Assembly: GCF_026262505.1 (NCBI RefSeq)
Contig: NC_067205.1
Coordinates: 25,053,693-25,117,692, forward strand
Direction of reading: 5' to 3'
Source of the DNA: Trichomonas vaginalis G3
Lineage: Eukaryota > Parabasalia > Trichomonadida > Trichomonadidae
Length of the DNA: 64,000 nt
In this document: positions 9,767-22,000 of the stretch, in pieces
How positions within the stretch are numbered: the first letter of the stretch is position 1
Layout: the number at the start of each line of letters is the position of its first letter
Program-made: the position numbers and the translations under genes
The notes under the pieces: generated by a model
What the model saw: only the letters and a program-made list of their open reading frames with translations
What the model was told of the DNA's origin: nothing
Databases searched by the model: none

Positions 9767-10546
9767 TTATATTTTTATCCCTGGTTCATCATCTAGTCCA
9801 TTAGCTCTTATATTAGACCAAAAATCAACTTCTATAGTCATTTGAACAGGAGCTTTAATTTCAATTGGTTCGCCTTGAAAATCAACTAATCTAAATGTCA
9901 TATCTTTTAAATGGTGTGGTTGAATTCGAACCCATTTTCCTTCGTGCCTTAATAAAATCGGAAAATTAGGCATGAATACAGAATTAACGGCGTAACAGAA
10001 CGATTTATATTCTATAACAGAATTTTTATTATTAACTCCTGAAATTCCTGTTACATTACTTATTTTTGATTCAACATATAAACAGTTTCCATAACATATG
10101 TAGGGTGCAGATTTCATTTCAATTATATATTTTTGATTTTCAATAGAAGATTTTAATGGTAATTCTTGATGATAAGCACCTAGTAATAAACGTGCTCGAT
10201 GAGTCATATCAGTAATTTTAAATTCTTTTTCGGAACTAAATTTTATTATTCCTGAATCAGTTAATTCACAGTTAAGGGCTCCGTTAAATTTTTCATCAAT
10301 GAGATCCTGAATCTTTTTCTCTAACGTATCAATATCATATTTATTTCTTGCTTTAAAATGAATTTCAGTACTAATACCATCAATTTCAAATGTAATGAAA
10401 TCGTTAGTGTCTGTTATAACAAATGAAGCGATAGTGCTAAAATCAAGAACTCTGAAAGCTAGTGGTTCATTCTGAAGACCAAGGTTAGTTTGTAATTTTA
10501 ATGTCCCGTAATCATTAGGATCAGTACTTTGCAAATAGAACAACAT
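9767..10546 (-). CDS. Maverick A second structural-type protein
   Basis: This reads as 259 residues, colinear with the 258-residue protein at 44654-45430 in Maverick B (same MLFYLQSTDPN start and same MKSAPYICYGNCLYVESKI centre). The segment around FEIDGISTEIHF followed by a helix of spaced hydrophobics is like the receptor or penton-type jelly-roll proteins of this virus world, but the call is tentative. It faces the fibre genes head to head with 16 bases between starts, the usual arrangement in both elements. Confidence 0.6.
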   Translation of the reverse strand: MLFYLQSTDPNDYGTLKLQTNLGLQNEPLAFRVLDFSTIASFVITDTNDFITFEIDGISTEIHFKARNKYDIDTLEKKIQDLIDEKFNGALNCELTDSGIIKFSSEKEFKITDMTHRARLLLGAYHQELPLKSSIENQKYIIEMKSAPYICYGNCLYVESKISNVTGISGVNNKNSVIEYKSFCYAVNSVFMPNFPILLRHEGKWVRIQPHHLKDMTFRLVDFQGEPIEIKAPVQMTIEVDFWSNIRANGLDDEPGIKI

Positions 10547-10562
10547 TTTTATTATTAAAAAT

Positions 10563-11531
10563 ATGAGTATATCCGCATATTCTTATGAAGCTGATAGGGC
10601 GAAAAGATTAATTTTTGGTTCATACACGTTTTCATTTGATGATGAGCATTTAATAATCACTGATGGAAAAACTGAACATTATATCTCATGGAAAGAATTG
10701 AAAAATTCATTCCAATATTAACGCCATGTACAATGCCTTTAAAAGACGGTGAAATTATTGAAAAAGATAACACAACAGTATATAGGTCTGTTTATGAAGC
10801 ATTAGAATATATGTTGAATTATAATCCCGAAAGATTTGACCCAAGCACTACGCCATGTGCAATGCCCTTTATTAAGGATGGTGAAATCGTAAGGTTCCGA
10901 ATTCAACGGTTTATACAGCTGTTCAAAACAGTTTACAAAACATTTTAGCGAATATCTTTAATTCAGAAACTACAGAAATAAAATTACCGTATATGCTAAA
11001 GAAATTAAATCAAGAATTACAACATTATTTACGTCACTTAATGATTTAATGACTTATATAATTAATACTCCTTCCGACTACGGCATTTGATCCAAATTCG
11101 ACGGTTTGCAGTGTACCTTTCATTAATGACAGTTCAGTAATTGAATTAAGGGAGTCAGTAGTAAATGAATCATTAAAAGCTTCATTAATGAAAATCATTG
11201 ATTTTAACTCATTCATGAATACATATAATTCATTCATTAATGTTTCATACACTTCTAAAGAAGGTGAGCCAAAAACTATGATAAAGCGGTGTATGAAATA
11301 AAAGCATCAATGACGAAATTGAATTCGTTAACTTTTGACGGTGATAGTTCCGTTAACAGCATGACATCAGGAAAAACGATTTTAACGAAAGAATATTTAA
11401 AATCTCATGTTAGTGAGTTCGTTGAAATTGAAAAAGAAGGCGGAATTAAGTTCGATCCACTGGGTTTCATTTTCGACTTAGCGAATGCGGGTGTTAGTTT
11501 CGCTGAATGGACAACGATACAGAGTGAATAA
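10563..11531 (+). pseudogene. Maverick A fibre-base gene remnant
   Basis: The front resembles the front of the collagen-bearing protein at 45448 in Maverick B (MSISAYSYEADRAKR versus MTIAAYAYETNEARR). A unit with the words TPCTMPLKDGEI and TPCAMPFIKDGEI recurs about three times, so the protein was a repeat-built fibre. No collagen-like stretch is seen here. Broken in several places. Confidence 0.55.
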
Positions 11532-11548
11532 ATGCAATATGGACGTTT

Positions 11549-13534
11549 TTGGGGTCAAAAGCGGGAATGGGTGAGCTTGTAGATGCTGCAAGAACATTAG
11601 GTGAAACGGGAAATTTTGTAGATGGTTTTAAAAGACTTGTTTCAAATGTTTTAACAAACACAAAGAAATTATTTAGATATACCATACATAACGGACAGAT
11701 TTTCGAACAGGTAGCAACAAACCCTCCGGTTATGGCTGCGTTGATGATGGCTAGAGACATAAAGCCGCGTAGCGGCGAGGGCGAAGCCCACGAAGAAGAG
11801 GAGAAACCAGAGGATACGGGTCAGGTTATTCGAGACATTAAAAACGTGTATCCTGAAGTTATTGATTTATTTAGAGGTGTTAATGATTCGATTTCAAATC
11901 ATTCTATAACCCTTGATGAAGAGAATAAATTAACAGATTATATATTCGTCATTATTGCAGAACTAATGAAGAGAATAAATGAAAAAGGTATAGCTGATAC
12001 CATTAATGTAAGTGATGTAATGATGAAAAGAAATTTTGACTCATTATTTACAGAACCGAAAACAGAATATAGTCTTTATGACGTAATTACTGAATTAATG
12101 AAAAAGATTAATGATAATAAGAGTTCTGGCGGAAGAGTTGAATTAGAGGTGAATGATGTTAATGAGAAATTAGCCGAAAAGGCAGACAAAAATGATCTTT
12201 TAGCTCTGAGTGATAGAGTCAAGAACCATGTTCATTATATAACTTCAGATGAACAGATTATAACGGATTATCATGGATATTTAACACGGGATGAAGAAGT
12301 GAAGACGGAAGATGTTAATGAAAGAAGATATAAATTCATTCGTGCTGAAGGTTATGACATACGCTGTACTGTACAGTATGACACGGGTAAAGCACCAGAA
12401 GCATTTGGTTATAACGATGAAATTTATGCTTCTAGTTTCTCTGTTAACGGTGTATTAGTTGAACCAAGATTTACATTGAGAGTTAAGGCAAAAATAACTT
12501 TTGAAGATGCTATTAAACGTAAAGCAGAGAAAGATGAACTTGACGCAACGAACAAAGTTTTGAAATCTCATAAACACAATATCTCCGATATAAATGAACT
12601 TCAAGCTACATTAAATAGTAAAGCTGACAAGAACCATACACATGAATCCTTCACTACTGTTAGAGCAGACTACATAATATTGAACTATACCCTTGGTTCA
12701 AGTGCACCTTTAGAGAATCCAAGTACAAGCGTAAAAGATACACTAAACTCCTTAAATAACAAATGTATAAATATCGAAGGTCATGTCAGAAACTTTGAAA
12801 CATATGAACTACCAGCAATGTTAAATAAAAAAGCAGATAAAGAACATACACATAACTCCTTCTCAACTGTTGCTATAGAAAGTATTGAAGGAACGGTTGG
12901 CGGAACTGGTGGGGATGCATTATATTATAAACCTCCTAACTTTCCACAAGGTTTAACATCGAATGAAAACATAACAACGAAGAAAGAAATTAGCTGTAAA
13001 AATGTTTATGTCATGGATGATGAAAATAATGTTAAATTCACTGCTCAAGATTTATATGATAAGAAAGCTGACAAAGCAGAGCTTCAAACATTAAAGACTG
13101 AAATATTGCAAGCTGTATATCCTGTTGTTTCTTTATATACATCAATGAATTCAACAAATCCCGCAACAGTTCTGGGTTTTGGTACGTGGCAGCAGATTGT
13201 AGACAAATTCTTATACTGTGCTAACTCTTCAAATCAAACAGGTGGTTCGAAGAAAATTACTGAAGCAAACTTACCTGCGCACACTCATACAGGAACTACA
13301 AACTTTTCTGGCGACCATAGACACTCATTAAGAGATCACCCATTATACAACTCAGAGTATGAAGCTGGCCATGACGTTTTATCTCCATCTTATAACAATT
13401 CAGCAAAAAAGACTTTTCGACCAACTGAACCAGGAGGTAATCATGTCCATACTTTCACAACAAATCCAACAGGCTCGGGTGCAGATTATATGCCACCTTA
13501 TATGACAGTTTATGCATGGGTTAGAACGGACTGA
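11549..13534 (+). CDS. Maverick A fibre protein with tail-collar-like tip
   Basis: About 661 residues. The N-terminal half is helical; the middle repeats a unit built on KSHKHNISDINELQATL and KADKNHTH, typical of trimeric fibre shafts; a separate conserved block (VHYITSDEQIITDYHGYLTR) lies near residue 225. The last 140 residues have the layout of phage tail-fibre tip domains of the Gp10/collar kind: YTSMN..NP, GFGTWQQIVDKFL, GGSKKI, then three spaced HTH or HVH words and a final MPPYMTVYAWVR. Such tips bind receptors and in phages hold metal through the His pairs. It follows the fibre-base gene and precedes the integrase, as in Maverick B. The reading frame may begin a little later than shown. 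Confidence 0.75.
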   Translation: MGSKAGMGELVDAARTLGETGNFVDGFKRLVSNVLTNTKKLFRYTIHNGQIFEQVATNPPVMAALMMARDIKPRSGEGEAHEEEEKPEDTGQVIRDIKNVYPEVIDLFRGVNDSISNHSITLDEENKLTDYIFVIIAELMKRINEKGIADTINVSDVMMKRNFDSLFTEPKTEYSLYDVITELMKKINDNKSSGGRVELEVNDVNEKLAEKADKNDLLALSDRVKNHVHYITSDEQIITDYHGYLTRDEEVKTEDVNERRYKFIRAEGYDIRCTVQYDTGKAPEAFGYNDEIYASSFSVNGVLVEPRFTLRVKAKITFEDAIKRKAEKDELDATNKVLKSHKHNISDINELQATLNSKADKNHTHESFTTVRADYIILNYTLGSSAPLENPSTSVKDTLNSLNNKCINIEGHVRNFETYELPAMLNKKADKEHTHNSFSTVAIESIEGTVGGTGGDALYYKPPNFPQGLTSNENITTKKEISCKNVYVMDDENNVKFTAQDLYDKKADKAELQTLKTEILQAVYPVVSLYTSMNSTNPATVLGFGTWQQIVDKFLYCANSSNQTGGSKKITEANLPAHTHTGTTNFSGDHRHSLRDHPLYNSEYEAGHDVLSPSYNNSAKKTFRPTEPGGNHVHTFTTNPTGSGADYMPPYMTVYAWVRTD

Positions 13535-13592
13535 AAGTCCTGAGCTCCAAAAGAGCGAACAGCATGAAATTACTAAATTTATTTTTACATAA

Positions 13593-14667
13593 ATGAGTTT
13601 AAAAGAAGTATTCGAATCATCACCGTGGAGGTCATTTAAGAAGTTCAATGAAGCTGCAAAGAATGCGGGATTTAATGATAGAACAGAAATTAAGAGATTT
13701 TATGATGAAAATATAGTTCATCAGGTTAAAGTTAATCCTTACGATTATTACCTTCCCATTTACTCGAAAACCCATGATGCATATCAATTTGATACACTCG
13801 TTCAGAGTAAGAAAGGAAGAAAGCCACCATTTTTGATTTTCATTAATGTTAATACACGTAAAGCTTTTGCGTATATAATGAAAAATAAAGGAACAAAAGA
13901 AGTTTTAAGAGTTTTGCAGACGTTTGTGGCAGAACATCATCCCACTTCATTAACTTCAGACCAGGATTCAGCATACCTCAGTAATGAAATTACAGAATTT
14001 TTGATTAAACATAACGTTACTCATTACACGACTGAAGACCATAACCATAATATTTTAGGAATCATTAATCGTTTCATTAGAACGCTAAGAGATTTAAATA
14101 AAGAAAGAGATTTTACGGAGGAATCAATGAATAAAGTCATTAATGCGTACAATAAGTCCACCCATAACAGCACAGGATTTAAACCAAACGAAATGACTTC
14201 AAAAGAGGAGGATGAATACATAAAACAAAAGAGAATGTTAACGGAGGAAAGAAGAAGTTCATCATTACTGCCAGGAACTAAAGTTAGAATCATTCTTGAA
14301 CATAAACCACATGAAAAGGTAAGAAATCAGTTAAGTGATGATTATTATATCGTTGATTCCTCACAGGGTAATGGTTATTTAATTAAAGCAGCTGACCATT
14401 CGGTTGCGTTTTATCCACGATTTCGATTAGTTGAAAGCGAAAATGGAAGATTAGCTAAGACGGTTGATGAAGCGAAAAGAGGTATAGTTAATAAAATTGT
14501 GAGTTATGATGAAGACAAAGATGAATACACTGTCGTTTATGAAGGAGGTGTGGATGATAAATTCCTTCTAGAAATTTGAGAGAATCGAACCCTACACATT
14601 TATCGGAACTCGAAAAGGATTACTGGAAGGATAAAAATAAGCCAAAATTAATCAAAAAATTTTTATG
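13593..14667 (+). pseudogene. Maverick A integrase (retroviral type)
   Basis: Colinear with the integrase of Maverick B. An N-terminal helical region precedes an rve-like core (AYQFDTL, LTSDQDSAYLSNEI, GIINRFIRTLRDL), then an SH3-like segment (LPGTKVRIILEHK) and a chromodomain-like end. Integrases of this type insert Mavericks with a short target duplication. Carries a break near the end. Confidence 0.85.
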
Positions 14668-15308
14668 AACTAAATATATTTTATGTCTGAAGTTAATTAG
14701 TTAATAAAGTAGCGGATGAACTGCAGAAATATATTTTATCGTAAATGGTTAGATCTAACCCGATATCTACCCTCATTTCTACCCTCATGAATTTTCATGA
14801 ATTTTATATATTAATGTTTTCGTTAAGCCACTTTGTGCCGTCAGTCAGTCAGTTAATGAAATTTACACCAAAAATATATTTTATCGTTAATGGTTTTTAG
14901 GTTATTCAATAATTAATTATTTTTGAAGAACTGAAGGTGTCACTACGTCACCATGTGTCACCAGGTTAATTAACTTCTCTTAAAATTACTGACAGCATGA
15001 CATTTAGACAACTAGCCCGGAAATAAATTTTATCGTTTATGTTTACGTAAATGTTTTCATTAATTATGAAGGTGTCACTACGTCACCATGTGTCACCAGG
15101 TTAATTAACTTCTCTTAAAATTACTGACAGCATGACATTTAGACAACTAGCCCGGAAATAAATTTTATCGTTTATGTTTACGTAAATGTTTTCATTAATT
15201 ATGAAGGTGTCACTACGTCACCATGTGTCACCAGGTTAATTAACTTCTCTTAAAATTACTGACAGCATGACATTTAGACAACTAGCCCGGAAATTTGATG
15301 CAGTCCAA
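14668..15308. other. Gene-free gap of Maverick A between integrase and PrimPol
   Basis: No coding sequence. It holds a perfect palindrome GGTTAGATCTAACC near 14747, a repeated ATATATTTTATCGT word, and the 135-bp tandem array listed separately. Confidence 0.7.
14933..15293. repeat. 135-bp tandem repeat, about 2.7 identical copies
   Basis: Units start GAAGGTGTCACTACG at 14933, 15068 and 15203. Each unit has CACC/TCAC words spaced about one helical turn apart, then GGTTAATTAACTTC. A single copy of the same core lies in inverse at 18449-18508. Confidence 0.9.
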
Positions 15309-15356
15309 AAATAAAGTTAGTTTTAAAATTATTTTTATTTTTTTATTCCTATATAA
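15309..15356 (+). promoter_or_regulatory. Likely Maverick promoter before PrimPol
   Basis: AATAAAGTTAGTTTTA, then a long T-rich run, then TTATTCCTATATAA directly before the ATG. The same order is seen before three genes of Maverick B at 49741, 50581 and 52441. Confidence 0.45.
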
Positions 15357-16127
15357 ATGACAGCAACAAACAACAGCAACTATATCGTTTCTGATGAAAA
15401 AGTTATTGATTCATTAGCTGAGGAATTAGTTGTGGCAGAAACTAAAACCCTCAACGAAAGAATTGGTGAAAACAAGATTGATTTACATAACTACCTCAAA
15501 CACGATGGAGGAAGAGGAAGGAAAACTGGTATGGCTTTATTAGTAAATAAAATTTCAAATTTAACGATTATAGATGTTGATATCAATAAATCATACAATG
15601 ATGAACTTAAAGAAACAGTTAGAAAAGATATTTTATCAAAACTTTCGGATAAAGACGTTATAGTTAAAACCGCTTCAGGAGGTCTTCACATTTATTGCAA
15701 CACTAATTTCTTCTATGCAGTTTCGAACAGAATGATTAAATGCTATTCCTGCAATGATTATGATATTGACATAATGATTTCTATGGATGATTCAAAGCGT
15801 TCTTTAGTAGTTATGGCTGATTCAAGAGTTCGCAAGAATGCAACAGAACCAATCAATACATACTCATTCATTCGTGGAAGTTACGATTCAACATTAACCA
15901 GAATAGTGAATGATATATTAAATGATTTGAATATTAAGGTAAGAGTTGAACAGAAGAATGAAGAAATAAAGAATATAATGAATGAAAACAAAGATGTAAA
16001 CATTGACGATAAACTTGCCCAGAGCATAGTTGATGGTATTAGTGATTTTGAAGTACATTATTCACACTGTTTCAAGCAATTAATTCGTTACCTAATCATT
16101 TAATTAATGAAGCATACGATAATGTAA
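15357..16127 (+). pseudogene. Maverick A PrimPol domain (front of primase-helicase)
   Basis: About 250 residues resembling the bifunctional primase-polymerase N-terminal domain: an acidic pair in NLTIIDVDINK near residue 73, then VKTASGGLHIYC, the S-G-x-H motif that follows in this family, and a cysteine pair (CYSCND). PrimPol-SF3 proteins prime and unwind DNA for replication in large DNA viruses and plasmids. The gene is interrupted at its end by the foldback MITE at 16128-16877; the helicase part lies beyond. Broken. Confidence 0.75.
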
Positions 16128-16877
16128 TAAACAGAAATTCATCAAAAGTGACAGCTCTCAATTTTTTGACATTTGTAAATTCTAAATTGAATGAGAAAAA
16201 TGAAATAATACTAAGCATAATACAATATTCTAGATTTAATTATAATTAGGAAAAAGTTAGTTTTGAGAGTACTTTTCATAGGCATATAGAATGAAATCTT
16301 CTGAAAAATAATATCACATAAACTCATATTATTTTCTAATATATAACTATTTTATATAAAAATCAAATTCAATGATCTTAAAAGCGAAGGATAAACCTCA
16401 AAATTTACGAATATAATGAGTGGGAATATAATGCTTATCTATCATAAAACCATATGAAATATCAATTTTATTTTTCATATTCAAATGGACTGAGTGTTAA
16501 CATTTAACATTTTTTGCTAATTGTCGTCAAAAATTAGTCGTAAAGCAAAAATTGATATTTCATATGGTTTTATGATAGATAAGCATTATATTCCCACTCA
16601 TTATATTCGTAAATTTTGAGGTTTATCCTTCGCTTTTAAGATCATTGAATTTGATTTTTATATAAAATAGTTATATATTAGAAAATAATATGAGTTTATG
16701 TGATATTATTTTTCAGAAGATTTTGTGTTCTTCTTCAAAATTTTATTTTTATTAAAAAGAATCTTTACAAAATATACATTTACTTTAATTAATATTTAAA
16801 AACGTGCTCTATCAAAAGTTCCAAAAATTCAATATTTTAGCTTTTCTGAGGTGTCACTTTTGATGAATTTCTGTTTA
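16128..16877. mobile_element. Foldback MITE copy 1, inside Maverick A
   Basis: It is 750 bp including TA at each end. Ends are TAAACAGAAATTCATC and its inverse. The two halves form a long inverted repeat of over 200 bp. The left end continues AAAAGTGACAGCTCTC and the right end, inverted, AAAAGTGACACCTCAG, so the ends can be told apart. It is in the opposite orientation to the copy at 33475-34720 and lacks that copy's centre. It splits the primase-helicase gene. Confidence 0.9.
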
Positions 16878-18390
16878 CAACAATAACGTTTATAACTTCT
16901 GCAATTTAACTGAAAATGCAAAAAGTAATTTTGAAAAAGCACCTAGTAGATATGCACATTTAATGACTTCTCCATTTGTTTTAGTGAAGATTCTAAAACT
17001 ATATCAAAAGGAATATTATGATGAATACGTTTTACCTTTATTACGTAAGCCAAAAATAACATTTGATATAAAACTTGATGACTCGTTTTTGATAACAGAT
17101 ATTAGACGCAAGGCTGAAAATCATTAGTATAAAAACAGTTCTGAAGTAATTGAGGATTTATCACGTGTAATCCGTTTTGTAGATTGTGGAAATAAATATT
17201 TCATTCAGAAAGATTACAATATCCACGACAGAATGAATCAAATATCATTCGTTCTTCAATCAAACATGAAAGAGTCACTCAAAATGATTAAATTATTTAA
17301 AGAAGAAGGTAAAACCATAACAGCATGGGATATACTATTAAATCAATTATCCTCATTAACCGTTAAGGGTGTTTGCTTTAAATCTGATTCTCCAGATGTT
17401 TTCTCAACGTTTCAAGGTTATAAATACAACGTTCTCGAAAAACCAGATTACTCAAAAATTGAGATGTTTATGAATTTCATTAAAGAAGTCATTTGTGATA
17501 ATAACGATGAAGTGTATAAATACCTTCTCGGCTGGATTGCATCAATGATTCAACATCCTGGAATCAAGAATGAAACAGCAATTATTTTGAAAGGACTTCA
17601 GGGAACAGGTAAAAACAGATTTACAGACATTATTTCTGAACTTCTCGCCGGTTATTCATGTAAAAACATTACTGAAATAAGTGAGCTAACGGGTAATTTC
17701 AATTCAGTAGTTGAAAATAAAATGTTTCTTGTACTTAATGAACTCAAGAATGTAGGTGAAGACAGACTCGCAAACTTCAACGCTTTGAAATCAATTATTA
17801 CGGATAATGAGATTAGAATTAATGAAAAGAATCAACCCAGAAGAACTGCTCAGAATGTTGCTAATTTCATTTTCGTAACTAATAACGTCTACCCTGTCAA
17901 AATTGAAGTTGGAGACAGAAGATACGTAGTTTTAAGAGTTAATGGTAAATTTAAGGGTCAATTTGATTACTTCAAGAATTTAATGGATTCATGCACTAAG
18001 GAATTTTATGATAATTTACTGACGTATTTTATGCAATATGACATTTCATCATTTAATGTACGAATCATACCGATGACTGAAGCCAAACAAGATTTAATAG
18101 AATTATCAACAAATCCTTTAGATGAATGGATAAATACACATTATGATGAATTGTGTGCAGGTATGACGTGTAAAAATGCTCTATGCTGCAAACCATCAGA
18201 CATGAAAGACAAAAACTTTCAAATGAGCATTAAGGATAAATGTGATAGGAAACAGAGAAGAATAGATGGTAAACAAACATGGTGTTATGTTTTGAAAGAA
18301 GAAATGAAAGGATTATATAAACAGGTTGAACCAAACGATAATGAGGATTCATTTACTGATGATGAAATACCTGTAAATGAAGCATTATAA
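16878..18390 (+). pseudogene. Maverick A SF3 helicase part of primase-helicase
   Basis: The part from about 17233 carries a D5/SF3-type helicase: Walker A GLQGTGKNRF, Walker B-like MFLVLNELKN, and the sensor region NFIFVTNNVYPVKIEVGDRRY, followed by a C-terminal tail. This is the ring helicase that partners PrimPol in viral and plasmid replication. Maverick B has nothing like it in the same slot. Broken. Confidence 0.8.
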
Positions 18391-18514
18391 AGTATGATTG
18401 GAATTTATTTTTGCATTAATCCTGCTGTGCTGTCATCATTTTTAAAAGAAGTTAATTAACCAGGTGACACATGGTGACGTGGTGACACCTTCAGTTATTC
18501 AAAAATAAATTTTC
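18391..18514. repeat. Inverted single copy of the Maverick A CACC-word repeat
   Basis: The core at 18449-18508 (GTTAATTAACCAGGTGAC, then CATGGTGACGTGGTGACACC) is the inverse of the core of the 135-bp array. It sits between convergent gene ends, so it could act at transcript ends. Confidence 0.75.
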
Positions 18515-18980
18515 TTATAAAGCCTCAGGGTCTATTTCCTCAATCATTTCCGTTCCTTCTTCATCATATTCAATCGTTGCTTCCTCAATTACTGGTAGGA
18601 GTTTATTGATTATATCTTTATTCGTTATTGTCTTCAGAGATGAAGGATAATATTTCACAACTACTTCACCTTTCTTGTATTCTTTCTGCTGCGATAAATC
18701 TAACGATGCTGAAAAATTCAAAGTTAGAGTTCTTCATAATCGTATAATGTGTATCTTTGATATTTACAAATATTCCTTTCTGTTTAAGTAATACTGCTAT
18801 TTCATGTGGTGTGTAACGTTTTCTGTCAATAATGATAGCGTATGGTTTAACGAACTGACCGTATTTAGATTCTTTCACAAACTTTTTATTGAATATAACG
18901 TTCACGTTTTTTCCATTTATGAATTCACCCTTAACAGCAGTAGCGAGAGCATTGTATGAATAGAACTTGTATTCAGACAT
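18515..18980 (-). pseudogene. Maverick A conserved minus-strand protein
   Basis: Counterpart of the 157-residue protein at 53641-54114. Shared blocks are KFFSYNALATA-like at the front, VIFNKKFVKESK, the basic IDRKRYT segment, and the acidic C terminus EEIDPEA. Divergent from polymerase B in both elements, with about 100 bases of AT-rich DNA between. Function unknown; its fixed place next to the polymerase suggests a replication role such as DNA-binding or terminal protein, which is inference. Broken. Confidence 0.65.
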
Positions 18981-19079
18981 TATTTTATTAAAATTAAAAA
19001 TATAAATTATTTTAAAAAATTAAGTTTATTTTTAAATTATATTTTTTACGGAAAATATTTTTTTTATTTTCCATAAAAG

Positions 19080-22000
19080 ATGTATAAAAAGCTATCTAGA
19101 TTAGACCATGAAGAAATTAAGAAGTTATTGAAGAATGCTGACATTGAAGTTAGCAAAAGATATGCGACTAACAAATCTTCATTAGCTAAATACCTCAATG
19201 ATTACAGAGGTGTAGTCACTTACGAGAAAATCAATGATTACATTAATAACAAAACATTTCCTTTAAATGATGTTCAGGTTAATTTATATCATAAACAAGC
19301 GGTACCGAAGGAAGTAAGAAAAGAAATGTATGATATGATGAATGTTGATGTAGGTGAAACGAGAAAGAAGAAAAGCGATGAAGAAAAGAAAAATATAGCT
19401 GTAAAGTATGCAAAAGCAATTGCACAATTACGCAAAGCAAACGAAGTTATTAAATCTATAGACGATAAAGCTCTTGATGACGAAAAATGGTTAAAGAAGG
19501 ATGAAAATAATAAACGCAAAAATGTTAAAGCAGGAAATAGAATCATAGATTTTAACATTCGTGAACTCAATGAAGAAAACAGAAATTACCTACATGAACG
19601 TTTCGGTAAAATGTTTATTAGGCTTCTGCAGAAGATAAAAGTAAATTCACAGCAAAAATGGATGATTTGTTATAAACTCGATGGTAAATTTACTAATTCA
19701 ACATTGAATATCGAGAACATCGGAGCTTTGCTTCATCAGTTAAAGCAAGAAAACTTTATAACAGAGATTGAAGCAAACGCAGCCGGAATAATTGAAAAAC
19801 ATTATGATTTCTTCATGACAAATATTAAGAACCTCGAAGAAATTAAAATGTATGATTTAACTGAATATGAAGGATTAACGATGAGCGATATTAAGAAAGG
19901 TAAGCCACAGAAGAGAGAAAAAAGAGATGAAAGTAAATTAACAGCACGTCAGCAAAGATTATTAAACAGACTTAAAGAAATAGGAGATAAACAGGATATA
20001 GATGATTTTTGGAATGAAATTCTTGATGAAAAGAGAACGAATAAAAAGAGAAGTGGTGAGTTTTGGAAGTATCTTTGCAGATTACCTATAAATCTTGAAC
20101 GCTATCAAATTTTCAATGAACTTAACAAAAGAACTGCTAAGTTGATGACAGAAGATAACTGCTTCGTTTATGCTTGCATTCAGGCTGGAGTTGATGAGCA
20201 GACGGTAGACCACATGCGTGAAGTTATTAGAGTTAGAGATTTTCCACAAAGTAAGATTCAGGAAATTTCTAACGCAACAGGCATAGCATTTAATGTTACC
20301 ATTGGTTATTTCAATGACTCTAGACATAATGAAATAAAGAGATATATACCAAAAGAATGTGAAACTGTTCGAACTATTGACTTACTTCTTGTTGAAGACC
20401 ATTACATGTTAAATGAAAGATTACCTATGACAACATATTTTATCATAAATTATAACGAAATTCTCAAATCATTAGGCGGCTGGAATATTGAGCGTCAAAT
20501 GAAAATATATAAGAAAAGGGAAAATAGATTTGTTATTGATTCTACGCGAACAACTCCTTTATGGGATATTTTGAAAACATTAAGAGAGTGCAATTACTTT
20601 GAACCGTTATCTTATGGTGAACTTTTCACTTATACAACAGATTTATATAAACAAAAACTTGCACCGTTTAAAGATTTAAATTATACCCCGAACTACTGTG
20701 TTCAGTTAAAGAAAAAGTCTGAAAGTAAAGATAGTGATAAATCAAAACAAAAATTCATTCCTGAACACATTTTCTTCGCTGACTTTGAATGTAGCACTGA
20801 TGGAGTTCATAAAGCCTTTAACATTTGTTATGATAGTGAAGATGGAAAGATTAGCGAAAGCATTTGGGGTCAAAATTGTGCAACAAAATTTTTAGAAAGA
20901 ATTCCTGATAAAAGTTTAATATATTTTCATAACCTCAGTTATGATATCAATTTCATTTTAAGACATTTAACAGAAATTAGCGGAACACCAATTATTAAGG
21001 GTTCTAGAACAATGCAGATAACGGGAATATATAAAGGTAAAGCAATCATTATTAAAGATTCATACACTGTTATAAATAAGAAGCTTAAACTATTTCCTGA
21101 AATGTTTCATTTGCAGTGTGGTGAAAAGGAAGTATTTCCGTATCAATATTATTCAAGCTCTTTATTAGTTAATGATAACAAAACTGGCGTAATTTCTGAA
21201 GCGTGTAAGTTTGTAAAAGATATTGAAACGTTCATGAAAAACATAGATTTAATCGAAAACTGCAGAATAGATGAAAACCATTTCGATTTAGAAAAATATA
21301 GCTCATTTTATTGCAAACAGGACGTAAGGATTTTAAGAGAAGGTTTTGTTAAGTTCAGAAATGATATATTGAAAGAGTTTGATTTAAACGTTTATGATTA
21401 CGTTAGCATTTGTTCAATCGCTAACAAACTTTTCGAAAACAGAGTATATTTCCCGAATGGAAATTTATATGACCTTTCAAATAAACCAAGAGAATTTATT
21501 TCACGCTGTATTCAAGGTGGAAGATGTATGCTGTCAGATAACATGAAACAAAAGAGCGAAAAGAAACTCATTGCTGACTTCGATGCTGTTTCATTATATC
21601 CTCGCTATCGCGAGACTTTATACTTTAGAAGGAATTCCAAAGGTTATGAAGAAAGAAATGTTAAACAGTGAATATTTGTTAAAACATTTATTCGATGATG
21701 ACCAGGGCGAGCCTGAAGGTGAGAAATTCATTTCCGGATTCTTTGTTTTAATAAAAATAACCGAGATTAAGATTAAAAGGCACTTTCCATTAATAACAGT
21801 AGATCCAGAATTAAACCCGGAGCTAAAGGTTCCAAGAAGTTCTAACACATGCTGTTTAATGTATGTGGACCACATAGCTTTGCAGGATTTAATAAAATAT
21901 CAGGGCATCAGCTGCGAAGTATTACAGGGTTACTACTACGATGAAAAAAGAGATTTTAGAATAAGAGATGAAGTAAAGAAATTGTTTGAATTGAGATTAA

